A DNA stretch of 41,063 nucleotides, taken from positions 1 through 41,063 of IMG/VR virus record IMGVR_UViG_3300042691_031303; one strand, 5' to 3'. This document shows positions 32,213-39,414 of the stretch, piece after piece. How positions within the stretch are numbered: the first letter of the stretch is position 1; each line of letters starts with the position of its first letter. Under the pieces are notes generated by a model that was not told the DNA's origin, did not search any database, and saw nothing but the letters and a program-made list of their open reading frames with translations. The DNA comes from a virus. A program made the position numbers and the translations under genes.

Positions 32213-33300
32213 GCCCGCACCGTCTTGCCGAGCGTGTTGACCACCGCCACCCCCTGCGAGACCGACACCAGCTCCACCCCGTAGCTGCTCCCGTCCTCCG
32301 ACTCGCCCACGATCGCAAAGCCGTTCGTCCAGTTGGGGGCCGAGACGTAGCTCGGGTTCAGGTTGCACATGCAGCCGATCTCGTAGGCCCGCCGCACCGA
32401 CTCCGGCCGGCCGCCGATCGCCGGGATCCGCTCAAGGGAGCTGCCCATCCGGTGCGTATGGGAATGCATCACCGAGCTGTGCCACTTCTCGGCGTGCCCT
32501 CGGGCCGAGTAGGCTGCGTGCTTTCGCACGAGGTCGCCGTGCAGCACCAGCAGGTCCTCCGCGATCACGACCGAGTCCACCAGCGCGATCGGGCACCAGA
32601 CGGGGTAGAACCAGCTCTGGTAGTCGAGCAGCTCCTTCGCCCGCGGGTGGGAGTAGAGCACCGGCACCCGGTCGGAGAGGTAGCGGTGCCAGCGCGAGGC
32701 GGTCCCGTTGCCGCTGTGGTTCGCCTCCGTCTCCAGGATCTCAAGGCCCCAGCCGCGGCCCACGCCCATCACGAGGTGCAGAAACTCGTGGAAGGCCGTC
32801 ACCTCGGCCCGGAGGTCGTAGGTGTGCCGCTGGTCCTTCGGGTACTTCGAGACCGCCAGCAGGTCCACCGTGTCCCCGTTGAGGATCAGCCGCTTCGGCC
32901 GGAGCTCCTCGAGCACCTGCAGCAAGACCGCGATCGAGCGGTCGCACTGCTGCGGGAAATGAAAATCCCCAGCGACCAGAGTGAACTGCGACGGCTCCAC
33001 CGTCCGCTTCGGCTTGGGTGGGGCCGGCAGCTGCACCGGCCGCAGCTTGTCCAGCCACTCGGGGATCTTCCCGTCCGGATCAAAGGCCGCCGCCGCGTCC
33101 CATGAGGCGCTCTGCGGCTTCAGATCCATGTCCCCGGCCCGGAGGTTCCGGATGCGCCCGATCCCGAGGTGGTGCTGCTTGTTGTGAATCGAGCCGACCG
33201 TCCGCCGCATGATCCGGGCGATGTCGGTGATCGAAAACTGCTGCTGCGTCAGGCTGCGGAGCTGCTCTTCCTCAGACTCCGTCCACTGGGTGGCTGGCAT
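32209..33300 (-). CDS. Metallophosphoesterase with N-terminal Myb/HTH domain
   Basis: This 363-residue protein has residues ~5-48 as a tryptophan-led HTH (WTESEEEQLRSL, then ITDIARIMRRTVGSIHNKQH). A calcineurin-like phosphoesterase domain follows with its metal ligands: GDFHFP (D112, H114), LNGDTVDL (D143), EANHSG (N194, H195), LVLHGDLV (H254) and MHSHTHR (H279/H281). The predicted activity is phosphodiester cleavage, possibly on nucleic acid because of the DNA-binding N-terminus. It lies between the terminase genes and the head cassette. Start ATG 33300 overlaps the preceding gene by 29 bases. Confidence 0.85.
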   Translation of the reverse strand: MPATQWTESEEEQLRSLTQQQFSITDIARIMRRTVGSIHNKQHHLGIGRIRNLRAGDMDLKPQSASWDAAAAFDPDGKIPEWLDKLRPVQLPAPPKPKRTVEPSQFTLVAGDFHFPQQCDRSIAVLLQVLEELRPKRLILNGDTVDLLAVSKYPKDQRHTYDLRAEVTAFHEFLHLVMGVGRGWGLEILETEANHSGNGTASRWHRYLSDRVPVLYSHPRAKELLDYQSWFYPVWCPIALVDSVVIAEDLLVLHGDLVRKHAAYSARGHAEKWHSSVMHSHTHRMGSSLERIPAIGGRPESVRRAYEIGCMCNLNPSYVSAPNWTNGFAIVGESEDGSSYGVELVSVSQGVAVVNTLGKTVRA

Positions 33301-33664
33301 GGGGAGGGGGTGGGGGAATCTCCAACTCGGGGAGGACAACCCGGAACACGTCTGGCAGGCCGTCCTCGCGCTGCAGGGCGTTGCAGGCCGCTGCGGCCCG
33401 CTGCCACGACACCGCCTGCGTCAGGCCACGCGCGACGCCCATCGCCTCGATCCGGCAGATGAGCGGCCGGTCCTCGTAGACCGTGCAGCGCCCGTGCAGG
33501 TCCAGCTTCGGGCAGCTGCCGTCCTTCCGCGGCGTGAACGGGAAGGCCGCCAGCGCGATCCGCTCGGCCAACGGGTAGCCCTCCGGGTCCGCCCGGAAGG
33601 CCATCAAGGTGTCCCCAACCCGCCGGCAGCAGGCCCCGCAGCCCGTGCATGGGAAGCCCGTCAC
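33272..33664 (-). CDS. YkgJ-family cysteine-cluster protein
   Basis: This 130-residue protein has the family pattern CTGCGACC near residues 6-13 (C6, C9, C12, C13), then CPKLD and GRCTVYEDRPLICR (C51, C60, C70). The conserved R-P-x-x-C-R end matches zinc- or iron-sulphur-binding YkgJ proteins, whose precise role is not known. The start GTG 33664 overlaps the TerL stop (GTGA). Being translationally coupled to the terminase suggests a role in packaging or DNA maturation, but that is inference. Confidence 0.8.
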   Translation of the reverse strand: MTGFPCTGCGACCRRVGDTLMAFRADPEGYPLAERIALAAFPFTPRKDGSCPKLDLHGRCTVYEDRPLICRIEAMGVARGLTQAVSWQRAAAACNALQREDGLPDVFRVVLPELEIPPPPPHASHPVDGV

Positions 33665-35145
33665 CACCCGAACTGCCCGTCCGCGCCCGGGGGGCGCTCC
33701 TCGTACTGGACCGTCCAGCCCCCGCGGTGCCGCTCCACCATCGGCGTAAACGGGTCGTGCAGCTCGTCTCGGCCGTCCGAGACATTGCTCCGCTCCGTCC
33801 GGCGGATTGGCTCGAGCACCTCGCTCCCGACGTTCACCAGCGCATAGCGCCACGCATCGGCCGCGTCGTCCCCGTTGAGGCCCCGCTCGTCGGCGTCGCG
33901 CTTCCCCGGCACGTTCAGGTTCAGGGGGTCCGGCACCAGCTTCTGCAGCTCGTCAATCGCCCGCCGGTTGCCCGGGGTGTCATTGACGCGCAGCGTGACG
34001 CCCTGTGACGCCAGCGACAGCAGCCGGCGCATGGCCTTGGCCCCCGCCTCCCGGTCCACGTTCGCCTTGCCCAGGCTGATCCCGTAGCGGTCGAACACGT
34101 CCGCCACCGTCTCCGCAGCCGCGCTGTGCGCCATCCGCTTCGCGAACGCATCGTGCCCCGCAAAGACCGTCTGCAGGCAGCGCGGGTCGGCCCAGCCCTT
34201 CACGTGGGCCGCCTGCTCCTCGTCCTGGTACTTGTGCATGTGGAGGGTGTCGAGCACGGTCACCGTGTTCCCCTGCCGGGCCAGCTGGACGAAGACCGCC
34301 GGGTGCCCATAGCCCCAGTCGTAGCCGCCCCAGAACTCGGCCCAGTCGGGCAGGCTCCAGCTCTTCCCCGCCCGGTCCACCGACGTCCACAGCTGGCCCG
34401 CCGTCTCAAGCAGCTCGGCGTAGAAGCGTCCCCCGCCGGCCACCAGCAGGGCATCGAGCTCCTGCTGGGCGGTCAATGAGCCTTCCGGGTACTCCGCCCG
34501 CAGGGCCGCAATCACCGACCGCGACAAGGTCCGGTTGTCCTCGGTCCGGTTGTGCCAGCTGGCCCAGCCCGATCGCGTGCCCGCTTCCACCTCCTCGCAC
34601 AGCAGGTTGAAGTAGGAGGGGACCCGCTTCATCTGGTTCCCGTCGTGCCCCCCGTTCGGGCTCCCGATCACCAGCAGCCAGCCGTCCCGGTCCACGAGGG
34701 TCGGCATGATGACGGCCCCTAGCGCCTGCTCGAGGTCAAGGAAGGCCGCCTCGTCCACGATCACCCCGTCGAAGCGCCGGCCTCGGACCCCGTCGATCGC
34801 CTCCGCGGAGCGCAGCTCCAGGCTCCCCAGCCCCGCAATCTCAAGCCGCCGCTCGCTCAGGGAGACCGTGACGCCCGGCAGGCCGCGAAAGCGGGGCAGG
34901 ATCTCCTCCCGCCAGATCGCCGCCGACTGCGGATAGTTGGGGGACAGCCACAGGATGTCCGCCCCCTGCAGCACCCCCGCCAGCCCCGGCTCCTCGCCCG
35001 TGCGGGGCCCGTGCCCGTCCACCGCCGCCAGCAGGGCCGCCCGGGTCTTGCCGGTGCGCCGGCCTGCCCGCCAGAGCTTCCGCCTGCTCGGGTGATCCAG
35101 CACCGGCCGCTGGTGGGCCAGGGGGGCCGGCAGGACCAGCTCCAC
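33661..35145 (-). CDS. terL: Terminase large subunit
   Basis: This 494-residue DNA-packaging motor has a Walker A variant AGRRTGKT at residues 27-34 and Walker B VIVDEA at 128-133 with the catalytic glutamate. A GSPN coupling motif lies at 161-164. The C-terminal nuclease begins at WGGYDWGYGHP (D276), and a later acidic site is NGDDAADAWRYAL near residue 445. It pumps genome into the procapsid through the portal (24689-26932) and cuts concatemers. It follows TerS by one base. Confidence 0.95.
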   Translation of the reverse strand: MELVLPAPLAHQRPVLDHPSRRKLWRAGRRTGKTRAALLAAVDGHGPRTGEEPGLAGVLQGADILWLSPNYPQSAAIWREEILPRFRGLPGVTVSLSERRLEIAGLGSLELRSAEAIDGVRGRRFDGVIVDEAAFLDLEQALGAVIMPTLVDRDGWLLVIGSPNGGHDGNQMKRVPSYFNLLCEEVEAGTRSGWASWHNRTEDNRTLSRSVIAALRAEYPEGSLTAQQELDALLVAGGGRFYAELLETAGQLWTSVDRAGKSWSLPDWAEFWGGYDWGYGHPAVFVQLARQGNTVTVLDTLHMHKYQDEEQAAHVKGWADPRCLQTVFAGHDAFAKRMAHSAAAETVADVFDRYGISLGKANVDREAGAKAMRRLLSLASQGVTLRVNDTPGNRRAIDELQKLVPDPLNLNVPGKRDADERGLNGDDAADAWRYALVNVGSEVLEPIRRTERSNVSDGRDELHDPFTPMVERHRGGWTVQYEERPPGADGQFGW

Positions 35146-35146
35146 C

Positions 35147-35476
35147 CTAGCCCTCGGCCCCGCTCTCGTCCCGCCGCACGACCGTCAGCGTCAAAGCCCC
35201 GTCAATCGCCTGCGCCTCCTTCCCCCAGCCCCGCTCATCCGCCCAGGTCAGGACGCGCGGGAAGGCGGGATGGGTCGGGTCCGACAAGATCGCGGCAATC
35301 GCATCCCGGGTGGTCGCGCTGTCCACCAGCGACCGCAGCCACGCCTTCCACTCATCGCGCGGCCGGCCGGCATTGATCGCCCCCGGCTTCGGGCCTCGCC
35401 CCTGTCCTCGCAGCGCCGGGTTCGCTGCCACACCAGCGAGTGGCCGGCGAGCCGGCGACTTGGGAGTGGAGTTCAT
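35147..35476 (-). CDS. terS: Terminase small subunit-like protein
   Basis: This 109-residue protein sits immediately before TerL. It has a basic, disordered N-terminus (STPKSPARRPLAG, GRGPKPGAINAG) and the helical core GRPRDEWKAWLRSLVDSATT, then DAIAAILSDPTHPAFPRVLTWADE and a short tail. This matches many TerS-type small proteins encoded upstream of TerL that recognise packaging sites. ATG 35476 touches the operator site at 35476-35490, so its expression is probably repressor-controlled. GTG 35521 would be a longer start. No Shine-Dalgarno is seen at either. Confidence 0.75.
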   Translation of the reverse strand: MNSTPKSPARRPLAGVAANPALRGQGRGPKPGAINAGRPRDEWKAWLRSLVDSATTRDAIAAILSDPTHPAFPRVLTWADERGWGKEAQAIDGALTLTVVRRDESGAEG

Positions 35477-35510
35477 ACCCGAAACGGTAGCAACCCCACC
35501 GGTCCTGTAG
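35476..35510. promoter_or_regulatory. Paired operators at the late-operon start
   Basis: TACCCGAAACGGTAG (35476-35490) and CCACCGGTCCTGTAG (35496-35510) are two imperfect members of the YYACCG-N3-CGGTRR family, 20 bp apart. The first overlaps the terS ATG. Binding here would shut off the terminase-led late block. Match is weaker than at 4620. Confidence 0.55.
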
Positions 35511-35535
35511 CAACGAGGCACATTTAGCCCGTAGG

Positions 35536-35570
35536 CTACTTGACGGGTAGCATACTCACCGTTACGGTAG
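35536..35570. promoter_or_regulatory. Paired operators before the plus-strand operon
   Basis: CTACTTGACGGGTAG (35536-35550) and TCACCGTTACGGTAG (35556-35570) are again 20 bp apart and in phase (60 bp) with the pair at 35476-35510. They overlap the candidate rightward promoter at 35540-35568. The second site is the stronger match. The first shares mainly outer CTAC/GTAG bases. Confidence 0.55.
35540..35568 (+). promoter_or_regulatory. Candidate rightward promoter
   Basis: TTGACG (35540-35545) is an excellent -35. After exactly 17 bp comes TACGGT (35563-35568), a weak -10. It drives the five-gene plus-strand operon starting at 35623. The -10 lies inside the operator at 35556-35570, so repressor binding would exclude polymerase. 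Confidence 0.55.
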
Positions 35571-35622
35571 AGGAAGCGCGCAACCGGTCATTCCTGCCCT
35601 GTCCTTTTCCCGGAGTTTTCCC

Positions 35623-35814
35623 ATGCCTGCGGCGATGAAGCACCTCCCCCATCCGACCGACGAACGCCGCACCATCGGGCGTCACTTCCGGACCGCCTGC
35701 GGCCGCTGGGCCGGTCTCGTGGCCTTCCTCAACATGCCGGGGCGCACCGACTGCCCCAAGTGCGCCATCGCGCAGCTGCTGCACGAGGTGGGTGGGCAAG
35801 GGGTTGAAGCGTGA
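35623..35814 (+). CDS. Small Cys-containing protein, unknown
   Basis: This 63-residue protein has basic and histidine residues near the start (MKHLPHPTDERRTIGRHF) and RTACGRW...DCPKCAI, a possible small zinc knuckle (CxxC plus upstream Cys/His). ATG 35623 follows GGAG. It is the first gene of the rightward operon behind the operator-promoter. An internal ATG at residue 5 is an alternative start. No homologue recognised. Confidence 0.6.
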   Translation: MPAAMKHLPHPTDERRTIGRHFRTACGRWAGLVAFLNMPGRTDCPKCAIAQLLHEVGGQGVEA

Positions 35815-36056
35815 AGCCGACCAAGACGCACGTGCGGCAGGTGTGCGCGGCGGCGCGGCAGCGTCCGGAGCCGGTCCGCCTGACCCGCTCGGGGTTCCGC
35901 GTGGCGGCGCCGCGGCGGCTGACCTCGGGGCGCGTGGTCCGGAGCGCGGTCTGCTACGTCCTGCTGGCGCCGGGCGGCTCGGAGGCGGTGGAAGGCTGGA
36001 ACGTGGAGACGTTTGCGGACGCCGTCGTCACCTACCTGCGGGGGGTAGCCGCATGA
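35811..36056 (+). CDS. Small protein, unknown
   Basis: This 81-residue protein starts at GTG 35811, which overlaps the previous TGA (GTGA). It has a basic N-terminal half (KTHVRQVCAAARQRPEPVRL, RVAAPRRLTSGRVVRSAVC) and an acidic helix EGWNVETFADAVVTYLRGV. It could bind nucleic acid; no family recognised. Confidence 0.55.
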   Translation: MKPTKTHVRQVCAAARQRPEPVRLTRSGFRVAAPRRLTSGRVVRSAVCYVLLAPGGSEAVEGWNVETFADAVVTYLRGVAA

Positions 36057-36337
36057 GCGCGCCCCGGTCCGTCCTGCAGTTCGTGGACCCGGCCACGGGG
36101 GTCACCGTGGAGGCGACCCGCACGGGCCCGCTCGCGTATGCCCGCTTCCAGCGCCTGTTCCGCCAGCTCCCGCCCCGCCCCTGCTACACCCTCGAGGTCC
36201 GGGGGCCCATCAGCCGGGCCGTCTTCCCGGTCAGCCGGGCCGCGGTCCTTCGGCTCTTCACCCTCCCCGGCGTGCAGGTCCGCCGCATCTGCCCGACCCT
36301 CCCCACCCCCACCCCCCGGAGCCTGTCCCATGTCTGA
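36053..36337 (+). CDS. Small protein, unknown
   Basis: This 94-residue protein starts at ATG 36053 in an ATGA overlap. Sequence features are SVLQFVDPATGVTVEATRTG, ARFQRLFRQLPPRPCYTLEV and RAAVLRLFTLPGVQVRRICP. It is a mixed alpha/beta protein with no clear motif. It is followed by an eight-base overlap with the next gene. Confidence 0.5.
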   Translation: MSAPRSVLQFVDPATGVTVEATRTGPLAYARFQRLFRQLPPRPCYTLEVRGPISRAVFPVSRAAVLRLFTLPGVQVRRICPTLPTPTPRSLSHV

Positions 36338-36536
36338 CGTCACCCTCGCGCTGCGTGCCGAGATCCGTGCCCTCCGCGACCTCCTGAGCGAGCTGCAGGA
36401 CGACAACGCCAACCTGCGGGAGGCCTTGGAGGGGGCCAGCCGGCAGCTGCAGGCCCCGGAGGAGTACCGATGGCCGGTGCAGTGGCAGGGCCCGACGCCC
36501 GTGGCGGACGTGGTTCACCTCCCGTGCCCCTTCTGA
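36330..36536 (+). CDS. Short leucine-zipper-like protein
   Basis: This 68-residue protein starts at ATG 36330. Residues ~5-40 (LALRAEIRALRDLLSELQDD, NANLREALEGASRQLQ) have leucines every seven residues, a likely parallel coiled coil. The C-terminus PVADVVHLPCPF ends in cysteine-proline. It could act as a dimeric adaptor in the rightward operon. Confidence 0.5.
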   Translation: MSDVTLALRAEIRALRDLLSELQDDNANLREALEGASRQLQAPEEYRWPVQWQGPTPVADVVHLPCPF

Positions 36537-36546
36537 GCGACGGGGA

Positions 36547-37188
36547 ATGCCCCACCTCATCACCACCGCCCAGCAGGCCGTCCTGCGGACCTTGGGGGAC
36601 CGGCCGGAGGCCGCCTTAAGCCTCCACGATGTCGAGCAGCTCCTCCCCCAGGTCAAGCGGGTCAGCGCCTGCCTGTTCCGCCTGACGGCCCGGGGCTGGC
36701 TCCAACGGGAGCGCCGGCTAGACGAGGATCGCCACCGCACCAGCCCCTTCGTCACCAACTTCTGGCGCTTCTACTACTGGCGCTCCGCCGCCGGCACCGA
36801 GATGCTGGCCCGCATCGACGCCGGGGGGAAGGTCTGGGTCCTGACCCCGGAGGAAGAGGCCCAGCGGAAGTATCGCCGGCCGGACGACGACGAGGCCCTG
36901 CTCCAGTCGTACAACAAGACCCGCGGCGCGGTCACCTTCCGCGAGACGATGGCCGCCTTTGGGTTCACCACGATCGCGGAGGTCCGGGCCATGCCCATCC
37001 CCACCTGGCGGACCTTTCACGAGCTGTGGACCGCCAAAATGAAGCAGCGCTGCGCCGAGGCCGGGGAGCCGATCGCGGAGCGCCACCCCAATGACCCGTG
37101 GCACGGCAACAGCAAAAAGGCCCCCCGCCCCCTCCCCGACGAGCAGCTGGAGGAGGCCGCCGCGGAGGAGGACGAGGCCGCGGCCTAG
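36547..37188 (+). CDS. Winged-helix-like protein with acidic tail
   Basis: This 213-residue protein begins ITTAQQAVLRTLGDRPEAAL and continues to VKRVSACLFRLTARGWLQRE, the form of a winged helix-turn-helix. The middle contains FYYWRSAAGTEMLARIDAGG and TMAAFGFTTIAEVRAMPIPT. The tail is strongly acidic (LEEAAAEEDEAAA). It may be a regulator or a DNA-mimic-like protein; no family recognised. Its TAG stop is shared in a CTAG with the convergent resolvase gene. Confidence 0.55.
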   Translation: MPHLITTAQQAVLRTLGDRPEAALSLHDVEQLLPQVKRVSACLFRLTARGWLQRERRLDEDRHRTSPFVTNFWRFYYWRSAAGTEMLARIDAGGKVWVLTPEEEAQRKYRRPDDDEALLQSYNKTRGAVTFRETMAAFGFTTIAEVRAMPIPTWRTFHELWTAKMKQRCAEAGEPIAERHPNDPWHGNSKKAPRPLPDEQLEEAAAEEDEAAA

Positions 37189-37622
37189 CCGGCCGGGATC
37201 AAGGTCAGGGTCAACATGGGGGGCAGCTTCCGGGTGATGTGCTGGACCGGGAACGCCCCCCACTGCAGCACCTTCCGCCGGTCGTCCTCGAGGTAGCCGG
37301 CCTTCACGATCCAGTCGAGGGCCCACTTGCACCGCGCGACGGCATTGTCGTCGTCCATCGCGTTCCCCAGCCGGAGCTCGGCGTAGACCGTGGCCGCCGT
37401 GAGCGGGAGGGCCGGCACCGGCGGCAGCTGCCGGGCGTAGAGGAGCCCCGAGAGGAACCGCTCGTACGCCTGGCGCTTGCTATGCTTCGCCCGCCAGTGC
37501 ATCCGGCTATTCGCCAGGTTCTCCGGCATCGGCAGGTGGAAGATCAGCGCGATGCACTGGGCAGTCTGCAGACACCCAGAACACCGTCCGCAGGCCGGTC
37601 TCGAGGCCGTGTCCGTAGGCAT
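37185..37622 (-). CDS. rusA-like: RusA-like Holliday junction resolvase
   Basis: This protein of up to 145 residues has LIFHLPMPENLANSRMHW as the first strand and loop, then LGNAMDDDNAVARCKWALDW with the RusA D-x-D-N core (D90-D92, N93, D103), followed by AGYLEDDRRKV (D113/D114). Such enzymes cut four-way DNA junctions, resolving branched DNA before packaging. ATG 37622 is the only in-frame start that retains the first strand, but it overlaps the preceding gene for over 100 bases. ATG 37529 (114 residues) is the shorter alternative. Confidence 0.78.
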   Translation of the reverse strand: MPTDTASRPACGRCSGCLQTAQCIALIFHLPMPENLANSRMHWRAKHSKRQAYERFLSGLLYARQLPPVPALPLTAATVYAELRLGNAMDDDNAVARCKWALDWIVKAGYLEDDRRKVLQWGAFPVQHITRKLPPMLTLTLIPAG

Positions 37623-37734
37623 TGTCCAGGACGGGGCAGCGGCAGCCGAAGCGGCGCGCGAGCTGGGAGCCCGGCGGGGGCGGCTCAAGCTCCTCCCGGG
37701 TCTTGGCGATTCGCGGGGCCGGCCCATTACGCAT
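37507..37734 (-). CDS. Small zinc-binding-type protein
   Basis: This 75-residue protein has FGCRCPVLDNAYGHGLETGL, then VSADCPVHRADLP, in which C-x-C-P-V-x-D-N...C-P-x-H is a pattern seen in tiny phage and bacterial proteins and would hold one metal. It ends within the RusA-like gene and overlaps the next upstream gene by eight bases. Function unknown. Confidence 0.6.
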   Translation of the reverse strand: MRNGPAPRIAKTREELEPPPPGSQLARRFGCRCPVLDNAYGHGLETGLRTVFWVSADCPVHRADLPPADAGEPGE

Positions 37735-37969
37735 GATCTCCCCACGCCATGTGCCGGACCAGCCAGCCGGCGAAGCGTCCCACCGACTCGTCGGTCACGG
37801 CCCGGCATTCGCACCAGCCCTCCCGGCTGAAGGCCCGCCAGAGCGGCCAGACCTCCTCCGGGTGGAGCGGCCGGATCCGCGCGTCGTCCGAGATCTCCGG
37901 GTCGTCAATCCGCGCGATCAGCTGCTGGACCGCCAGGTGCACCGCCGGGGAAGGCAGGGTCATGGTCAC
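37727..37969 (-). CDS. Small protein, unknown
   Basis: This 80-residue protein has LAVQQLIARIDDPEISDDAR, a WPLWRAFSREGWCECRAV middle and SVGRFAGWLVRHMAWGD end; tryptophan-rich and mainly helical. Overlaps both neighbours by four to eight bases in the replication operon. No family recognised. Confidence 0.5.
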   Translation of the reverse strand: MTMTLPSPAVHLAVQQLIARIDDPEISDDARIRPLHPEEVWPLWRAFSREGWCECRAVTDESVGRFAGWLVRHMAWGDHA

Positions 37970-38340
37970 GGGTGAGGGTCTCCGGAACCTACCGTTGCCG
38001 GCCCGTCAGGCTGAAACACAGCCTGCTCCGCCGCCGCGACGGCGGCACGGATGGCTTCGGTCATGGCCCATCGAGCTGGAGAGAGCGACAGCGGCAAGCT
38101 CACGTGGTCCAGCACTGCCTCACTCGGCTCCCGCAGCGCGGCGAGAATGGCCCGCAGCCGGTCGATCTCCTGCACCAGCACCAGCCCCTCCCCAGCCGCG
38201 AGGGTGTAGCCCTTGCGCGCCCAACCTTCTGCCCGCTGCAGCCGATCGCTGCCATACCCCGCGCGGTGATTGCCAAAGCCCCCGTCCGCCTTCGCGTCCG
38301 TCGGATCGGGGACCCGGCAATCGGTGGGGGCGCTCGTCAT
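37966..38340 (-). CDS. Helical protein, unknown
   Basis: This 124-residue protein opens TSAPTDCRVPDPTDAKADGG and carries LVLVQEIDRLRAILAALREP and ALARWAMTEAIRAAVAAAE type helices. It lies in the replication operon. It could be a small accessory protein, but nothing diagnostic is visible. Confidence 0.5.
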   Translation of the reverse strand: MTSAPTDCRVPDPTDAKADGGFGNHRAGYGSDRLQRAEGWARKGYTLAAGEGLVLVQEIDRLRAILAALREPSEAVLDHVSLPLSLSPARWAMTEAIRAAVAAAEQAVFQPDGPATVGSGDPHP

Positions 38341-38597
38341 GCGCTTGGCGCGCTGGCCCGAGACTCCCGCCAGACCTCAAAATCGTGCTGCATCTGCGCC
38401 TTCGCGTCCTCCTGCTCCTTACGCTCTCTCAGCGAGAACGGGACCGACTCCCGCAACATCCAATCGCCCTGCTCGCCATCCAACTGTACCACGGTCGGGT
38501 CCCACACCCAATGCTGGCCGTCGTTGCACACGACATGCAGCGTGCCCGTGCCATCCGTTGCCATTGCAACGGGGCTGGAAATGTAGTTCGGCTTCAT
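38337..38597 (-). CDS. Small protein, unknown
   Basis: This 86-residue protein starts MKPNYISSPVAMATDG at ATG 38597, with AGGAG upstream, followed by a strand-rich part (LHVVCNDGQHWVWDPTVVQL) and a charged coiled coil (SLRERKEQEDAKAQMQHDF). Replication-operon gene of unknown function. Confidence 0.55.
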   Translation of the reverse strand: MKPNYISSPVAMATDGTGTLHVVCNDGQHWVWDPTVVQLDGEQGDWMLRESVPFSLRERKEQEDAKAQMQHDFEVWRESRASAPSA

Positions 38598-39229
38598 AGC
38601 GGCATCTCCTGAGTGATCGCAGTGTCCTGCGGGTTGAGGGTTGGTGCGTGCGGTCGGTGCTCGGCGTGCCACGTCTCCGGGGCCATGACCCGGTAGTCGA
38701 GCGGGTGGCCGGGCTTCACCCAGCTCTTGTCGTCCCACAGGACCCGGTTGTTGGGCATCGCCGCCAGCTGCCCGCTCCCGTCGTCGCAGGTCAGCAGGTG
38801 GTAGCACTTGTGCTCCGGCGGGTAGTCGCTGAAGCCGTTGTCCAGGTGATCAAGGGTGCACCAATAGGTTGCCCGCACCCACGAGCCGTCCGTGAGCCGG
38901 AACCGGCAGCTCATCTCGCGCAGGTACTGGTACTGCGTCAGCCCAAACTCGTAGCCGTGGCTGTCCCAGTGCTGCAGCTCGTGCAGCGGGTGCACCGGCG
39001 CCCCCGCCTCCGGCCGCTCGTGCCGGAGCAGGTGGAGCGGGATCCGCGCCCACTGCGCCCCCGACTCGCACAGGATGCTGAAGTGCAGCGCCCGCGAGGG
39101 GATGCTCGTGATCCCGAAGATGACGCACGGCTCGAGCTCGCCGACCTTGGCCGGATCCAGCCCGTACAGGATCTCCGCCGCCACGTAGCCGTAGCGGTGG
39201 GGCAGGGAGGCGTTGAGGCAGTGCCTCAT
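38594..39229 (-). CDS. Conserved-looking phage protein, unknown
   Basis: This 211-residue protein begins MRHCLNASLPHRYGYVAAEI, then CVIFGITSIPSRALHFSILC, ARIPLHLLRHE, and a WVKPGHPLDYRVMAPETWHA segment. Several paired cysteines and histidines and the string LHELQHWDSHGYEFGLTQYQ suggest a compact alpha/beta enzyme-like fold or metal binding. It lies in the replication operon. No family recognised. Start ATG 39229 overlaps the next upstream gene by four bases. Confidence 0.55.
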   Translation of the reverse strand: MRHCLNASLPHRYGYVAAEILYGLDPAKVGELEPCVIFGITSIPSRALHFSILCESGAQWARIPLHLLRHERPEAGAPVHPLHELQHWDSHGYEFGLTQYQYLREMSCRFRLTDGSWVRATYWCTLDHLDNGFSDYPPEHKCYHLLTCDDGSGQLAAMPNNRVLWDDKSWVKPGHPLDYRVMAPETWHAEHRPHAPTLNPQDTAITQEMPL

Positions 39230-39414
39230 GCCGCCGGCCGCCCGAGGTAGGCCGCGACCAGCGGGTGCCGCGCCGCGACGGCATCCCACAGCGCGCGCCA
39301 CTCGTCTGCCGAGGTGCAGGCCGCCTGCGCCAGCCGCTCCCGGGCCAGCCGCCAGGTGAGGAGAACCACGGCCTTGCGTTGCCGTACGGCCCGTGCCTGT
39401 CGTGCGCTCATCAT
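39226..39414 (-). CDS. Small basic protein, unknown
   Basis: This 62-residue protein is arginine-rich (SARQARAVRQRKAVVLLTWR) followed by WRALWDAVAARHPLVAAYL. It could bind nucleic acid by charge alone. It overlaps both neighbours by four bases in the replication operon. Confidence 0.45.
   Translation of the reverse strand: MMSARQARAVRQRKAVVLLTWRLARERLAQAACTSADEWRALWDAVAARHPLVAAYLGRPAA

Noticed and set aside
35476-35521. GTG 35521 as start of the small terminase gene
   Set aside because: It would place both left operators inside the coding region and also lacks a ribosome-binding site; ATG 35476 preferred, not proven.
35536-35799. Minus-strand frame over the plus-strand operon start
   Set aside because: It overlaps the promoter and operators and the better-supported gene at 35623, with no ribosome-binding site.
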